Positions 20,884 through 33,095 are shown, counted from the first letter of the stretch. The stretch is 64,000 nucleotides of DNA from Argyresthia goedartella (GCA_949825045.1 OX463807.1:15029501-15093500), one strand, 5' to 3'. The notes: generated by a model from the letters alone, not told the origin. Program-made: numbers and translations.

Positions 20884-21045
20884 AAATAATCTTAGCTTAC
20901 ATATTCCATAAATGTATTGACGATGGGGCTTTCCCTGACCTCATGCAATAAAGTAAACTGATACATATCTCTGTTGAAGTCGGAAGACAAGGGTGACCCT
21001 TCAAATTTTATTCCAATATCTGTACTTCCAGCATTGAGTTCTAGT
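20884..21045 (+). mobile_element. fragment of CR1-type LINE copy A family (RT fingers)
   Basis: About 160 bp aligns with 17246-17380: cttagcttacatattcc, gacgatggggctttccc, then caaattttattcc. Substitutions and small indels are frequent, and the frame is broken by a TAA. Neither end matches an element terminus, so it is a relic. Confidence 0.7.
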
Positions 21046-21199
21046 GGCTCTGTGAGTTGTAGACCTCGCGAAAGACACTTTCTGTTAATAACACATACAA
21101 ACTTATGAATGCACTTCTTTCATGTATGGTAGAATGAAAGTAGCCGCACCAATAACTTTGTAAGCTACATTTAGCGATCTTAACTACTCAAAAACCGAG

Positions 21200-21700
21200 G
21201 GTAGATGGGACGGATCGCGACTTTGAACCCTATGCTATGGTATAGGAAAAGTGGCGTTAGCTAACGCCGGGGGTAACTGAGGGGTGAAACCCAACCTAGT
21301 AATTTTTCACAAAATATTGATAGCCAGGTATACTCTCAAGGTCTACCTATCCAACGACACCTATTTTTTTTTAAATCGGTCAAGCTGCCAAACCGCTACA
21401 GTCCAAACCTGAATATTATAAAAAAAACAATACCATATATTAAATTCTTAAGTTTACGAAAGAGAAGGATAATGCTCCTTATGACGATTTTTGAAAATAA
21501 AGATAGATAGATCATTTCTTGGATTTTTAGAATGCAGTTGGCCGAACGGTAACGGTTTAGTATATTTTCAGAACCGGCTAATGAAACTCTATCATTTGAT
21601 ACCACACACGATAGGTTTCTGAAAAAAAAAAACAAATTCCATACAAAAAAATGATGACGTCATTACTACCCCCGCTATGGGAATATTTTTAAGAACTATA
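21200..21700 (-). repeat. dispersed repeat, inverted relative to 40470-40900
   Basis: Shared blocks, in inverted order, include tgacgtcatta, ggtttctgaaaaaaaa, gataccacacacg and gccgaacggtaa, matching 40685-40825. No coding capacity. The left limit is uncertain. Confidence 0.6.
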
Positions 21701-23275
21701 ATTATTATATTGCTCAAAATTATAGGATTAACCTAAAGTACCCGTGCACTTAATGGCTATCCTGTACATAGATTTGCGGTCTTACGTTGCTCGAACACGA
21801 TTAGTACGGTACCGGAAAAAACAAAACCGGATCGCCATTTTCCACAAATATTTGTTGACGTTTTCGCTGTGTGGTTGTAATCAATACAAATCTGTTTTTT
21901 TCCTCGCAAATGTATTAAAAATGTTCCTTACTTACGTCAACTACCTTAAAAAATAATACGGCCTCGTGAGACACTAACCAACTTAGCATACTTGTATCAT
22001 AATGTACTATTGCGTCCCTAGCGATTCTACGTAGCCCACTGTTTAACGGGACTAAACGAGTTTTTTTGATGAAAAAGAGATTTGTTATTAGATCACAGTA
22101 CAGTAGAAACAGCGAACACTGCCAAAATAGACTTATTAGACACTGATTTAGTATGTGATTAAAAAAAATAGTACCGCTATATGTAATGTAATATGTAAAT
22201 ATATTTACTTCGATATTCTAACCACACCAAATTATTAACCCAGAGCAAAGCTACTCGATAACTTTATCAGTCTACCCTGGCTACAACTGTGCTTCTGCTA
22301 GCCCTATGTGGAAAGACGTGACTTATTTGTTAGTTTTGTTTGTTTTATGAGGAAAAGTAAATTTTTACACTTAGCTCCACATTGACTAAACTACACAAGT
22401 GGCACATAACATATTATGTTTTGGTACTAATACAGTTTGCTACTTCTTGGTGAAGAATGAGGCTTATACAAACATAATGAAGGACAAGCTATTCCGCACT
22501 CCACTCAACTTCACTGATATAGCCACAACAGAATAGAGAATATACCAGAGTCGACAGCTGTGATTAACGACCCATTTAGATAGACAGTTTCGAGCCGAGG
22601 AGGTATTAGCCCTGTCAGATTGTAATTCAGATGTAAGCTTCATCTACGTTAACTCCCTAAATATTTTAGCGTACGAACTACCTGCTGTGACAATAATTTA
22701 CAATTAATTATGTAACAAGAAAATACTATTTGTCAGTCATTTTCGAAGGAACCTCAATAACAGTGTGAATATAATGAATATTTGTTAATAAAGGAAACTA
22801 AAACCTCCACAACCCAAACTTTTTCTAGTTTCAAATCTTTCAGAGCATTCCAAAGAGAAAGCAAGAGCCGAGTGCACGAATAAAAGTTTAACAACTTCCT
22901 AATTAATTAACCGCGAGAGGAAAACTGAGGCCGTTAAGCCACCCGTAAGCCCGCGAAGCCTTGTTCCCATTACGCAACACGCGTCAGGTGTGAATGTAAT
23001 AATTCTTCCTTGGGTCGTAATTTCTGGGGTATCTCCGTTTATGACTCTTATCTCAGCCCTTCAGGCTCTGGACTGGCAGCGGAATTTTCTATGTTGGTAG
23101 TATTGTGAATGAGAATTAACTTGTTTTCAGTTAAGCGTTTTCCTCCCAGCACTCAGAATATTCTGTTATTAATTAAGCGTTTGGTTAAGCCTTTAGAATC
23201 TCAACCTGAAAAGCCAACCTGCCTAAGTATTAGTTTTCTGTAAAAGTGTAAAGATTTAGTTGATTGCCGACTAAT
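21700..23275. other. non-coding stretch, no gene seen
   Basis: AT-rich, with many stops in all frames. I saw no recognisable protein, RNA gene or element border here. Confidence 0.5.
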
Positions 23276-23490
23276 GGCAACCGATGGGAGATGAAATAAA
23301 AGGCTTATCGCTGCATGCTCAGTTAATATTTGTCTATTTGATTTCAATCCTAGCTTATACCCTAAGTCAACAGCCATATGGCAATGTCGGACGTGATATT
23401 ATAAAATCGCACTTCCTAAGTCACCGCCTTGCTAATGATAAAGTACGTGGGGGTCATCACAGGTACAGGCTCTCCTATTTACAAAAATAT
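23276..23490 (+). repeat. dispersed repeat, compact copy
   Basis: It contains tcagttaatatttgtc ... atcctagcttata, then only 30 bp later caatgtcggacgtg ... ctaatgataaagta. The same two blocks are found about 890 bp apart at 27575-27630 and 28520-28600. Confidence 0.6.
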
Positions 23491-24483
23491 GATTAAAAAA
23501 AAGAAAACATAAAATAAAGGTAACAAAAACGGAATATTCTACAAGACTTGATTAAAAATTCGATATAAATACCGTGCGCTCAATCTTGATTATCACGAGT
23601 TCAGGAGTTTGTGTCATCCTCACTCTTGCTTCGAAGCCAATCGGTGTTTGATGCTTCGTAGGCAATGTCAGCTAATTGCATACTCTTGAAATCATGTTAC
23701 CTAAATGTAAGGTCACGAATGTAGATTTCAGCTTTGCGCTCTTCACTCAAAGATGTAAGTCCAAAGATATTCTTCTAGAGTTTTGGTACTATTTTGTTCT
23801 AACTTTGTCTAAGCTGCGAGGTCGATTGCGTGGTTGTGCTATCTATCTATATCTATTCCTAGTAAATATTAGGATTGATGTTCCATGTGTCGCTGTATGC
23901 TATTCTCAATAACGTAACTTTGCTTATAGACTGGGGAACAAGGCCCGCGTTTATGGATAGGCCTCTCCATGTGATTGTCACCGTACTCTGGCATTGCGAC
24001 GCGCTGATGTGATGACTGATGATTGCTTCTGGCTGTGGAAATTTTAACTGTTCCTGGACGTTGGAACATAGCGTTACTGTTAGGTTTGGCTTGTTCTTTA
24101 CTCTTATTTCTTTTTGAAGAGTACCATAATTTGGTTCTTATGTGGTGGGTTGTCTTGTATCTCGCTATGAACCGATTATTGAACTGTGGTCCACAGTTGA
24201 GTTTATGCAGTTGCTGATGTGCTGCGTTTATTCCCCTGCTGCTTCTTTGGCTTGAGATTATGCCACCGAAGGCAGAAACTCAACATGAAGATGCAGTTTT
24301 CTTGACGCCTGAGTCTCCATAATGGAGAATCTCTAAAAATGTTTGTGTAATACAAACATTTTTGGAGGTGAATCTTTAATGTAACGAAGATATTGGTACG
24401 AACCGAAGATTGATCGATGTTCACTGTCGGGTCACCACTTTGCCGACAGAGTAGCAGCCGCCGGGAGACGGAATAATATGCTT
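23491..24483. other. non-coding stretch with one small hairpin
   Basis: No gene supported. A 12-bp perfect stem (aaaaatgtttgt / acaaacattttt) with a 5-nt loop lies at about 24335-24363. Part of the right edge may belong to the LINE 3' flank. Confidence 0.45.
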
Positions 24484-24620
24484 TCAGATTCAGATTCATT
24501 TATTTGCTTATGATTTAGGTGGTAAGAGTTCTTAAATAACATGTTGTTCCTTAATCAACTATATATTATAGCATGCAAATATTTTAGTTATAAAATTATT
24601 ATTATTATTTACAGTACGCT

Positions 24621-26700
24621 TTAGTCATTTATAGATTCAACATAACCGTGGTATGCAGCCAGTGTTGTTTGTTGAGTCGTGGTTTTTCTCAACTTGGAGA
24701 GTACATATACAAACCGATTAATTTTGTTACATACTTGTGCAATGTGTGGTTTCCAATTTAGGTTATTGTCAATTGTAATACCTAAAAATATAATATTATC
24801 TTCACTTTTAATTATTTGATTTTTATAGTTTATAATCATGTCATTCACATTATTAAAATTCATTAGATTTGTCTTATTAACATTTATTTGTAGATTATTA
24901 TCATTAAGCCAGTCAACTACCTTTTCTATAGTTACATGTATGTCAGATTTGTGAATTTCAATTAAATTATTATTCGTATTATGATTATTTTTATTAAGAT
25001 TATTATCGAAATTTGTTGTATGTATGTCAGTTTCGTGGATGTCAATTGAATTGTTATTAGAACTGGGATAGTTTTTAGTGAGATTATAATTGGCATTAGA
25101 ATGACTGTTCTTTGTATTAGTCACAATGATAGATATGTCATCCGCAAATAAAATTGATTGGTTGTATGTCATATCAGGAATATCATTTATATACAAAATG
25201 AATAACAGTGGCCCTAGAACACTCCCCTGAGGCACCCCATAGTTATTTGTTTTATATTTTGACTCATATGTCCATTCTATGTCCTTATCGTCTAGCCTAT
25301 TTATGTGAACACTTTGTTGTCTATTTTGTAGATAGGTTTGGATCCATTGTACCGGTGGTCCTCGTATACCATATTGCTCCAGTTTGTTTAGCAACAGCTC
25401 ATGAGACACAAAATCAAATGCCTTAGTCATGTCGAAGAACAGGACTGAGGTGTTCTGTTTTAAATCATAACTTTTAGCTACACTTGCTACTAAATTGAAT
25501 GCTGCTAGGGTAGTCGACTTCTGTTTTTGGAAACCAAACTGTTCTTTTTTGATAGTTCCCTGTTTGTAAAAGTAGTCACAAGTCTACTCGCCATTGCCTT
25601 CTCAAAGATTTTAGAAAATATTGGGATTAGAGTAACTGGGCGGTAGTTTCCAGCCGTGTCTCTATCACCTTTTTTATAAAGCGGTTTAACTATAGAGCGC
25701 TTTAGTTTTTCCGGAAAGATACCTTTTTCAAATGATAGGTTTATCATGTGAGCAAGAACCGGGCTTATAGAGTAGCGGCAATCTTTAATAATTTGGGTTC
25801 TTATTTCATCATAGCTAGTTGCTTGAGTTTTTTTAAGTGTGACAATAATCTTCCTTATCTCTAGTTCGTCTACTGGTTTTAAGAAAAAACTAGAACCATT
25901 ATTGTTGCAGTTTTGTAAGCATTTCTTCTTAATTTTAGTGTTGGTTTTAATTGTAATGTCAATAAGGTATTTATTAAAAAAGTTCGCTATTTGGAGTGGA
26001 TCAGTTACTATCTTGTCGTTTTCTTTAATGCTATTTATATTTTCATACTCCCTTTCATTATGTGTCACATCTTTTATTATTCTCCACGAAGCTTTGCAAA
26101 TATTCTGCGAGTCTTTAATATTACTAAATATAAGGTCCAGACAAGAGTTCTCTCTTGTCGGTGTATTAATTAGTGTTTTCAAATTATGACCATCCATTAT
26201 GTCTAATAATTCTTTGGTATATTGATTGTGTACTAAAATGTTAATATTTATATCCCCTGTAATAATAACATTATATTTTTCTTTCTTGCTTAAAGTGTGT
26301 AGAAGGTTGTTTAATTTTTCGAAAAACATTTCTATTTTTAATTTCTGAGTTCTAAATGAATACAAGCAGATAATAATCAGTTTATGTTTTGATATTTCAA
26401 CTCCACAGCATTCAAATATATACGGTATAGCCATATTTTGGACCCAAAATCCCTAGTTTCTATTTCTTTTTTTGTAAAGATACAGGTTCCCCCTCTTTTT
26501 TATTTCTCGAAAATGATGCTGCCATTTTGTAATTTATAATTTTTACGAGATGTTCCTGCCCCGCTTGAATAAATGTTTCTGATAAGCAGATTACGTCTGG
26601 TTCCTCTTTCCTTTCGTTCATTTCTTGCATCGTTAATTCTACTATATCTCTTTCTTGGAATTTATACTCTGTATATTCTGGTGCAATACTCTAAACTTAA
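24621..26700 (-). pseudogene. CR1-type LINE ORF2 with repeat insertion in RT, frameshifted
   Basis: Near 26600 the endonuclease reads PDVICLSETFIQ (catalytic Glu block). From 26434 it has VIITGDININI (Asp/Asn block), CLDLIFSNI, and the start of the RT with KPLYKKGD, NYRPVTLIPIFSKIFEKA. The frame breaks at a run of six A on the minus strand (25545-25550); with one more A it would read EQFGFQKQKST. The RT then continues through FFDMTKAFDF (motif A), YGVPQGSVLGP (motif B) and LFADDISIIV (motif C). About 80 Asn-rich residues, two imperfect 28-residue repeats, follow before the thumb (KVVDWLNDNNLQINVNKT, FLGITIDNNLNWKPHI). The C-terminus is deleted after AYHGYVES. The PSDH block of the endonuclease is also missing. 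Confidence 0.85.
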
Positions 26701-26913
26701 GTTTTTCGGGCTCATGTTTTGATTGTCAGATGTTTGCTTTTATAGTTGAATATTTTTTATGAATTTGAATTGTATCTTTTATTTCTTTCTCGATTGATCT
26801 ATTGAAATAAAATGGTATCGTGCCTTTTTAGGAACATTGTTCTGGTTTGTTTGTTATTTGTGGCTTTGTGTTTTTGTATTAATATTAGTATTGACCGTTC
26901 TACACGACATTTT

Positions 26914-27483
26914 TTATTTTATTAGTTCTTCATAGTCTCGTTGGTCTACCACAGCATTAATTTTACTACAAGTGTAATTGAAATGCATATACTTTGTTTC
27001 CGCATCAATGAACGTGCATTTCGGAAATTTTTTACATAGCAGTTTTAATGTGCTATTTAATTTTCTTTCATTTAAGTCATCGCCCTTATGTATACCTAAA
27101 ACTAAGACCGGCTTATCTTTTAGATATTTCAATGCCGCGCTAAGATCTATCTTGACCATCATGGGGTTTGAATCATGTTCTCCCACTGATAGGACAATCT
27201 TGTCATTTTCTGTTATTGACTTGATGCCATGGATTGACTCGCATATTTCCGCAGTTGAAGCCTTCGTCTTGACCGTGGAAGTTATGTTATATTTTCCATA
27301 ACAGCTATCTTGTCTTGATTCTATCAGTCTCGATGCCATTCCCGCACATTGCCTACCACCTACGATGTATATATGTCTTTGCTTCATTTTATCTTCTAAC
27401 TTAGAAGTTATTTTTTTTGTGATGGAATTGTGGGCGAGTCGAACGAGTTCTCTATTTTTTTCTCTGCCTGTATTTTGGCTCAA
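26914..27483 (-). CDS. CR1-type LINE ORF1, esterase-like C-terminal part
   Basis: A 189-codon open frame. After a basic N-terminus (residues 1-35) comes RHIYIVGGRQCAGMASRLI, which sits where SGNH proteins have the Ser block, although the Ser is replaced. KIVLSVGEHDSN matches the Gly-Asn block position, and the C-terminal TKYMHFNYTCSKINAVV matches the last block, with no Asp-x-x-His pair. The frame stops at 26914, but in another frame about 90 nt further KGTIPFYFNRSIEKEIKD is readable, resembling the C-terminus of ORF1 at 59.7 kb. So the true ORF1 was longer, and this is probably a truncated remnant with a degenerate active site. Confidence 0.6.
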   Translation of the reverse strand: MSQNTGREKNRELVRLAHNSITKKITSKLEDKMKQRHIYIVGGRQCAGMASRLIESRQDSCYGKYNITSTVKTKASTAEICESIHGIKSITENDKIVLSVGEHDSNPMMVKIDLSAALKYLKDKPVLVLGIHKGDDLNERKLNSTLKLLCKKFPKCTFIDAETKYMHFNYTCSKINAVVDQRDYEELIK

Positions 27484-27574
27484 GGTGTAATGGCGTTCTT
27501 GTCTTCGTCTGGTGACAGATTTTTCAGCTTTGGTTCCTGGCGTATTACACTGTCACTGAACTGAATTTGAAATT

Positions 27575-28620
27575 GTCACTTAATGCTCAGTTAATGCCTG
27601 TCTGTTTGATTTTAATCCTAGCTTATATAGATGTGTGACATTAGTCATGATGTGTGACATATTTTCACGTTACAGGGGTCAATAGAAATAACTCTTTGTA
27701 ACGTTAGCCTAAGAAAAATTAAGAGGATAGAAATTTAGAATATAGGTCCTAACAGACAAGAAATTAAAGAGAGAAAGTATATAAGTAGAGCGAGTTCTTT
27801 TATTTTACATAAATTATCCTACCACTATCTACAACCTAACACTATTACTAACAATATCCAGGCATTGGGAGAGCCCCACGGGCATCATAGAGATGGGCGG
27901 GCAGAAATAATAGTAGTGTAGCTGCAGTCTCCAAAACTTCTAGCAGGATGTGGCAGTTGTGGTATAACATTAGTCGCAGAAAAACCAGCAGGTTAGATGT
28001 ATATCATTAGACACAGAACTTCAGCAGGTTGGAGATGTAGTTTAGTGGCTTAGTGTCTCCGATGCAGACACTAAGCCTGCAAATCTGGCTTTCTATTACT
28101 TCTCTTTTTTGGAAGCTCTAAGTAGACCGTAGACTGACCTTTCTTGAGTATTAATTTGTCAAAAAAACTCGAATTCAAGTTGTTGTAATCTCCCAGATGC
28201 CAGGAATACTATAACTCCATGTAGGAGGGTGAACTATAACAACATCAGAAAGAATATGGCAATCAATTCACAACAACAATTTGACAGTTTACTCGTATAA
28301 ATAAAAATGAGGTGAAGAAAATAAATACAAGTTCCAATAACGTAAACGTAAACGTTTATAAGGCTAAACTATAGATCAAAAGAAGTACCCCAATCTTAGG
28401 ACTCTTGAGCTTTGTGTAGAATACAAATATAGTGACACTTGGGCTTGCAGTATTTTTCGAGATCCTGCAGGTGAGTTTTAGTAGGTAGGTAGCGGATAGA
28501 GTAGGGAAAACCCGACACAATGTCGGACGTGACGTGATATTATAAAGACACACTTCTTGTGTCACCGACGCGCTAATGCTGTAGTATGCGGGGGCAACAC
28601 AACTTGTATCACCGATTTGT
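27575..28620 (+). repeat. dispersed repeat interrupted by about 890 bp
   Basis: The two blocks of the compact copy at 23276-23490 reappear here at 27575-27630 and 28520-28600 in the same order and strand. The intervening DNA has no coding capacity. It starts with a direct repeat of gatgtgtgaca (27629 and 27648) and may be a solo LTR or other insertion. No clear target duplication was found. Confidence 0.5.
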
Positions 28621-29970
28621 TTTCATTTTGTCGGTCTCATTTTCTTTACGATAAAATATTTAGGTTTGTGTAAATGAATAAAATGGAAATATTTTGAAAT
28701 TTGCCTGCTTTATTAGTTAATATTTTATAGCATTTACTTCCACATTAGACTTAGAAGTACTACCTACAATGGTGATTAAAATAATGATAAAATTTGGCTG
28801 ACTGTCCACTTGCGCAAATAATAATAATAAATAGTAATAATAGTACCTTGGACACTATTTACACACATTGATCTAGCCCCAAACTAGGATTCCCTGTGTC
28901 TTGAAACTTTCTGCATTACTTATGTTGTTTAACATAGCGACTTAATTATTCGATATATGTATGAAAATTTTCATACTACTGTAATATTACACAATAACGT
29001 GAAATTCATCGTCCACAAAAATATAATCATGGATGTACGTGACTACGTCGTTTAATGTCCTTTTCCAGTGAACGATTCCCAAGGGCCTCGTATACCTAAA
29101 TAATGCAAGCCCGGTTGAGTGATCAAGCCTTTGGTGAAGTTGTATAGCATCTTGTACAATAATGAGTTGTAGAATTTGTGGTTCTACCACAGAGTCTGTG
29201 ACAATTCATGTTTGTACTGTAGTCGGAATAGCGTGAATCCCCAAGGTCGCGCTAACACGTTTTATCATTTCGGACCGCAGAGTTGCACTAAACATTCTCG
29301 CAGCCCTCTTACAAGCTATTTAAAGATTCGTTTTAATTAAGTCAACTGTCAGAAAAATACTATCTAGATAAATATACGTGTAAGTAAGTGTCATATCAGA
29401 TGAAATATAAAGAGAGGGCAAGGAACCTTCGGACAATTTACTCCCTATCGATTTTAACCCTTTACATGACGCCGAGCTATTTTGTGGCTCCATTCAAAAA
29501 TCTGACGGCAGATTCACATTTCGTGAGTCCCAAGTGGGCCATAACGCGTTCATGGGTGGATGGGCACAAATGCGATAGCAACATTTCACACACAATGGCA
29601 AAGGCAAGTCTGGCAAGATAGGTTATGTTGTGATAGTCACGGTAATTAACGTTCCGTATCTTAGTGTGGGGCCAGGGGCAATATATAGGCAAGTGCCTGA
29701 TATAAATTGAATGTTATGAAGTCATACTTTATTGTTAAGCTGATACCAACAAGGTTGCCAAATTAAAATAACTGTATGTTGCTTCAAAATATGTTGTTTT
29801 TTTTTCAGTTTGTAAGATGTATCATACACAAACGGCATGTGGTTGGTCACGTGAGAACCAAAACGACCAATGAATATTGTTGCTTGGCACGCACGCGTCG
29901 GATTCTGAACCTGCGGACGACCCGCCGATATCGTGCGGAGAATGCGCGGAGAACTTGCTTATCATAATCG
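28621..29970. other. non-coding stretch with SINE-like tail
   Basis: Around 28855-28910 (complement) the sequence atttacacacatt ... ctagccccaaactagg ... ccctgtgt resembles the body of the SINE at 33962-34203. The rest shows nothing I can name. Small open frames near 29388-29692 on both strands look accidental. Confidence 0.4.
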
Positions 29971-29971
29971 C

Positions 29972-30075
29972 GAATCGCAATGTTGATTTCGTTACCATAC
30001 AAGAATTGACTATATTATGGACTATTTCATGATATAGTCAATTCTTGTATGGTTACGAAATCAACATTACGATTC
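29972..30075. repeat. 44-bp inverted repeat, 16-nt loop
   Basis: Arms 29972-30015 and 30032-30075 match at 42 of 44 positions (gaatcg ... gactatat against its complement). The loop is 30016-30031. It could be a small foldback MITE or a recent inverted duplication. No coding. Confidence 0.85.
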
Positions 30076-31665
30076 CATGGTTTAATTAGAACTTTCATTG
30101 AACGAAGAAATATTTTAGGGGAAAAACACTGCGTCAGCTTGGGTGAAGACTATAGGGCGAAGCCCCCGAATAGTTTTTGTATGAGTTCGACATGTATAAC
30201 ACCAAAAAAGATTGACACATAATTATTATAGAGTGACATTTTGCACAAGGATTGCTCAATTGTTACTGTAAGCGTTAATATCATTAACTAATATTATGAT
30301 GATTTTTATTTAAGACTCGTGTATCGGTAAAATTACCAACTGGAATGGTGGTTGATTTGGACACAACCATATAAAAATAAAGTTCAAATCATAACAGCTC
30401 AGTATTGCATGCAACTTGGTTGACAATCACTGCGGCAGAACATTGCCAAAATTGTGTTTTTTATATATCTATCTTATATAAAAACATCTATTTAGTTTTC
30501 TTGTTAAACTCAAACTCAAATCATTTATAACATTTTCATATAGTTCACATTGGCATAGGATGTCAATCACCTTTGTTTTCCATTGGCATATGAAATTTAA
30601 AACTGCAAACAAAACTTACTGTATACAAATTGGTTCTGTCTTTACTCATATACGCTGCAGAAATTTGGTGCCTCTACAAACCAGATATCAGAAAACTGGA
30701 CATCATCTATTAAGAGCAACAAACTACAATTTCTCACAATAGCCTGGACAGTTATTCAAGTAGTTAACACACTTCTGGATGTAGTGTACAGACAGAAGTT
30801 TCTAAACTTCTAGCACATATCGCTCATTTACTGTGACGTGATTTAACTTATCTCGTTAAGTCGTTACTGCACTGAAGTCAAACATTCCGAAAGTGCTAAG
30901 TAATGCACGAGGAGATACATTTATTTACCTACTTTGGAACTGAATTCGGAAATCCGACCACGACATGGACTCATTAATTTTAAGTATAGTGAAAAGAAGT
31001 ATGTGATCTATTTGGTCGGATATTAATCAATTCCTTACTATTTACATACTCATTTATTCTAAATGAAGTTTTGTTTCAGGTTCGGATTATAGCGCTTACT
31101 TTTTTAAAACACTGACACTTATATGTAAAACCATGGAAGTAATTATATTGCGAATTTATAACCATTTTTTTTGACGTGATAACGTCTTATAAATCGATGA
31201 ACGCCCTTTGAATTTTCTTTCTATATAGACCACGTATAATATTTGTAACGATCGAGGCAAATTAATCTAATCGTGTAACGACACAGTATTTAAACTACAT
31301 TATCTTACTGTGAATAACATATATTTTGTTGACACCGAGAATTTAGTGGTTATTTTTTGACGTGAATACTGCTTATGAATCGATAAACGTCTGCATGCAC
31401 GAAAAAATATGACTCATTATCAGGTTCCGCCTGAGCCGAGCGTGCAAGCGAGAGCGCGGAATAAGCGATTTAGAGGCACGATTGGCCTAAGCATATCTTA
31501 TGACGTTATTAAGTAAAAATATCTTCCGTGAGCTGCCTTTACAGACAACCAATTTTTTTAAGTAGGTACCTATCGAAGCTTCTATAAGTGTCCCTTAATA
31601 TATATTTGATAACCCCAACCACTTAGCCAGAGGACTCGAGATGAGTTGTTAGTGAAAGAACACTT
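30076..31665. other. non-coding stretch with two related blocks
   Basis: No gene supported. Blocks at about 31155-31205 and 31345-31390 share ttttttgacgtga, ttat(a/g)aatcgat and aacg in direct orientation, about 190 bp apart, suggesting two copies of an unknown dispersed repeat. Confidence 0.45.
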
Positions 31666-31669
31666 GTCA

Positions 31670-32983
31670 CCACAGATATCGAGAGATAGGCCCTTGGCGC
31701 TAAGCTTGTATCGGAACCAGTATCGCCGAAAATTAAGAACACGCACACATCTACACCACTCATACATCAATCCTTCCGCATTAATTGGTCAGTGCAATGT
31801 CATGCACCTATCGTCCGAACACACCCACACTACCGCAGGTACACTAGCTAGCCGAGCTAGTGCTGGGATATTCCAAGGACAGCGTGTTTCATCAATCCAT
31901 TATAATTTATAGACAGTGGTATTTATGCCGGGTTATATAAATAAAATAATACTTTGTTTGTTAATATGACATATTTATTTTACAAGAAATACCTATTACT
32001 ATGTTTACAGGCTGTAACACATACGGGGCGGCAAGCCAAAAAGGGTTGTTTGGGACATGATTTTGAACAACTTTCTCAATGAATCTGATTTGATCAGAGC
32101 AACATTATTTTTTACTTCCACATACAAATCAGGTGACCGTTCGGCCCAAAATGTACTGCAAAGTGAAAAATAATGTTGCTCTGATCAAATCGTTTTAATA
32201 GAGAAGGATGTTCAGATTGATGTCCTTAACAACCGCCTTTCGGCATATATACCCTTTCTGTATAATACTGTACAGTACAATACTACCTATTGACAACAAA
32301 ATGTAAATATTTATTAAGAACTTGGCGTTTTGACAATTTAGGCGTAGCATTTTTCGCTACGTAATGCAGTCTTATATTAGTATATCTTTTCATTAGAGCT
32401 TTGATTAGTACCCAATGGGTTTTGTTCGAGTTGTTAAAAAATCTATTTCTTTCCATGGATTCAAAATCATAATTCTCACTATCACAATTCCCATCACTAT
32501 ACGTCGTCTCTGCGTGAGTGTAACAGTTCGCCTCCGTACCTCGATGCATATTTACTTTCGTATTTAGATAAGTGTGAAATATTCATTGCGTGTTAGCTTG
32601 GCAATATGTAGTGAAATTAAGAAAGAAAACAAGCAAAGCATAAACCTAGCGAGAACAACATGTGTAACTTTAAAGATCAACTCGTGACGAATTTTTTGTG
32701 AATGATTTATTTCTTCACAAAAAAATCGTCTTGTGTTTTAAGAAGAAATAATAGTTGGAATGAGACTTAGAAGTGATATGTTACTCCGCCGTTCTTGGAG
32801 TTCACAATCCCGCTTCTATTTTTGCACATGAGTATTGCACAGGTCGGCATTTTCGAAAAACAGCGGAAATGAATTCGTCACTGCGTCGCCCGGTGACTAC
32901 CGAGAATTTTTAATATCAAGACGTCGGGGTTAGATTTGTTCGCACGTGCAATGCCCCTCAACCTATCTCTCGATATCTGTGGC
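31670..32983. repeat. region bounded by a 21-bp inverted repeat
   Basis: ccacagatatcgagagatag at 31670 recurs inverted at about 32963-32983, 1.3 kb away. Between them lie a smaller hairpin (32087-32191) and no recognisable transposase. The flanks diverge immediately, so this may be two copies of one short repeat rather than true terminal repeats. Confidence 0.4.
32087..32191. repeat. 31-bp inverted repeat (MITE-like)
   Basis: Arms 32087-32117 and 32161-32191 (gatttgatcagagcaac ... against its complement) match at 30 of 31 positions, with a 43-nt spacer. The outer part tgttgctctgatcaa and following bases recur at about 43895-43940. Confidence 0.8.
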
Positions 32984-33095
32984 ATATACCAACAAGATAA
33001 ATGATTTATCTTAAATACTTTAAATATATGTATTGAAGATAAATTACTTATCTCATTTTGGTAATGTAGGTCCAGGCGACTAATATCGGTGGCAG

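Larger units (their letters stand above)
24484..27560 (-). mobile_element. CR1-type LINE with esterase-like ORF1, decayed (copy B)
   Basis: A minus-strand element with ORF1 (27483-26914 plus a shifted tail near 26810) and ORF2 (about 26700-24621). Its 3' end has a (GAATCT)n-type tail, seen as agattcagattcattt around 24484-24500. Internal deletions and single-base shifts break ORF2. It belongs to the same broad group as the copies at 14.8 and 56.4 kb but is clearly divergent. Confidence 0.8.

Noticed and set aside
31646..31912. 88-codon open frame as a host gene
   Set aside because: Its beginning (PQISRDR) is part of the repeat also found inverted near 32.97 kb; no domain.
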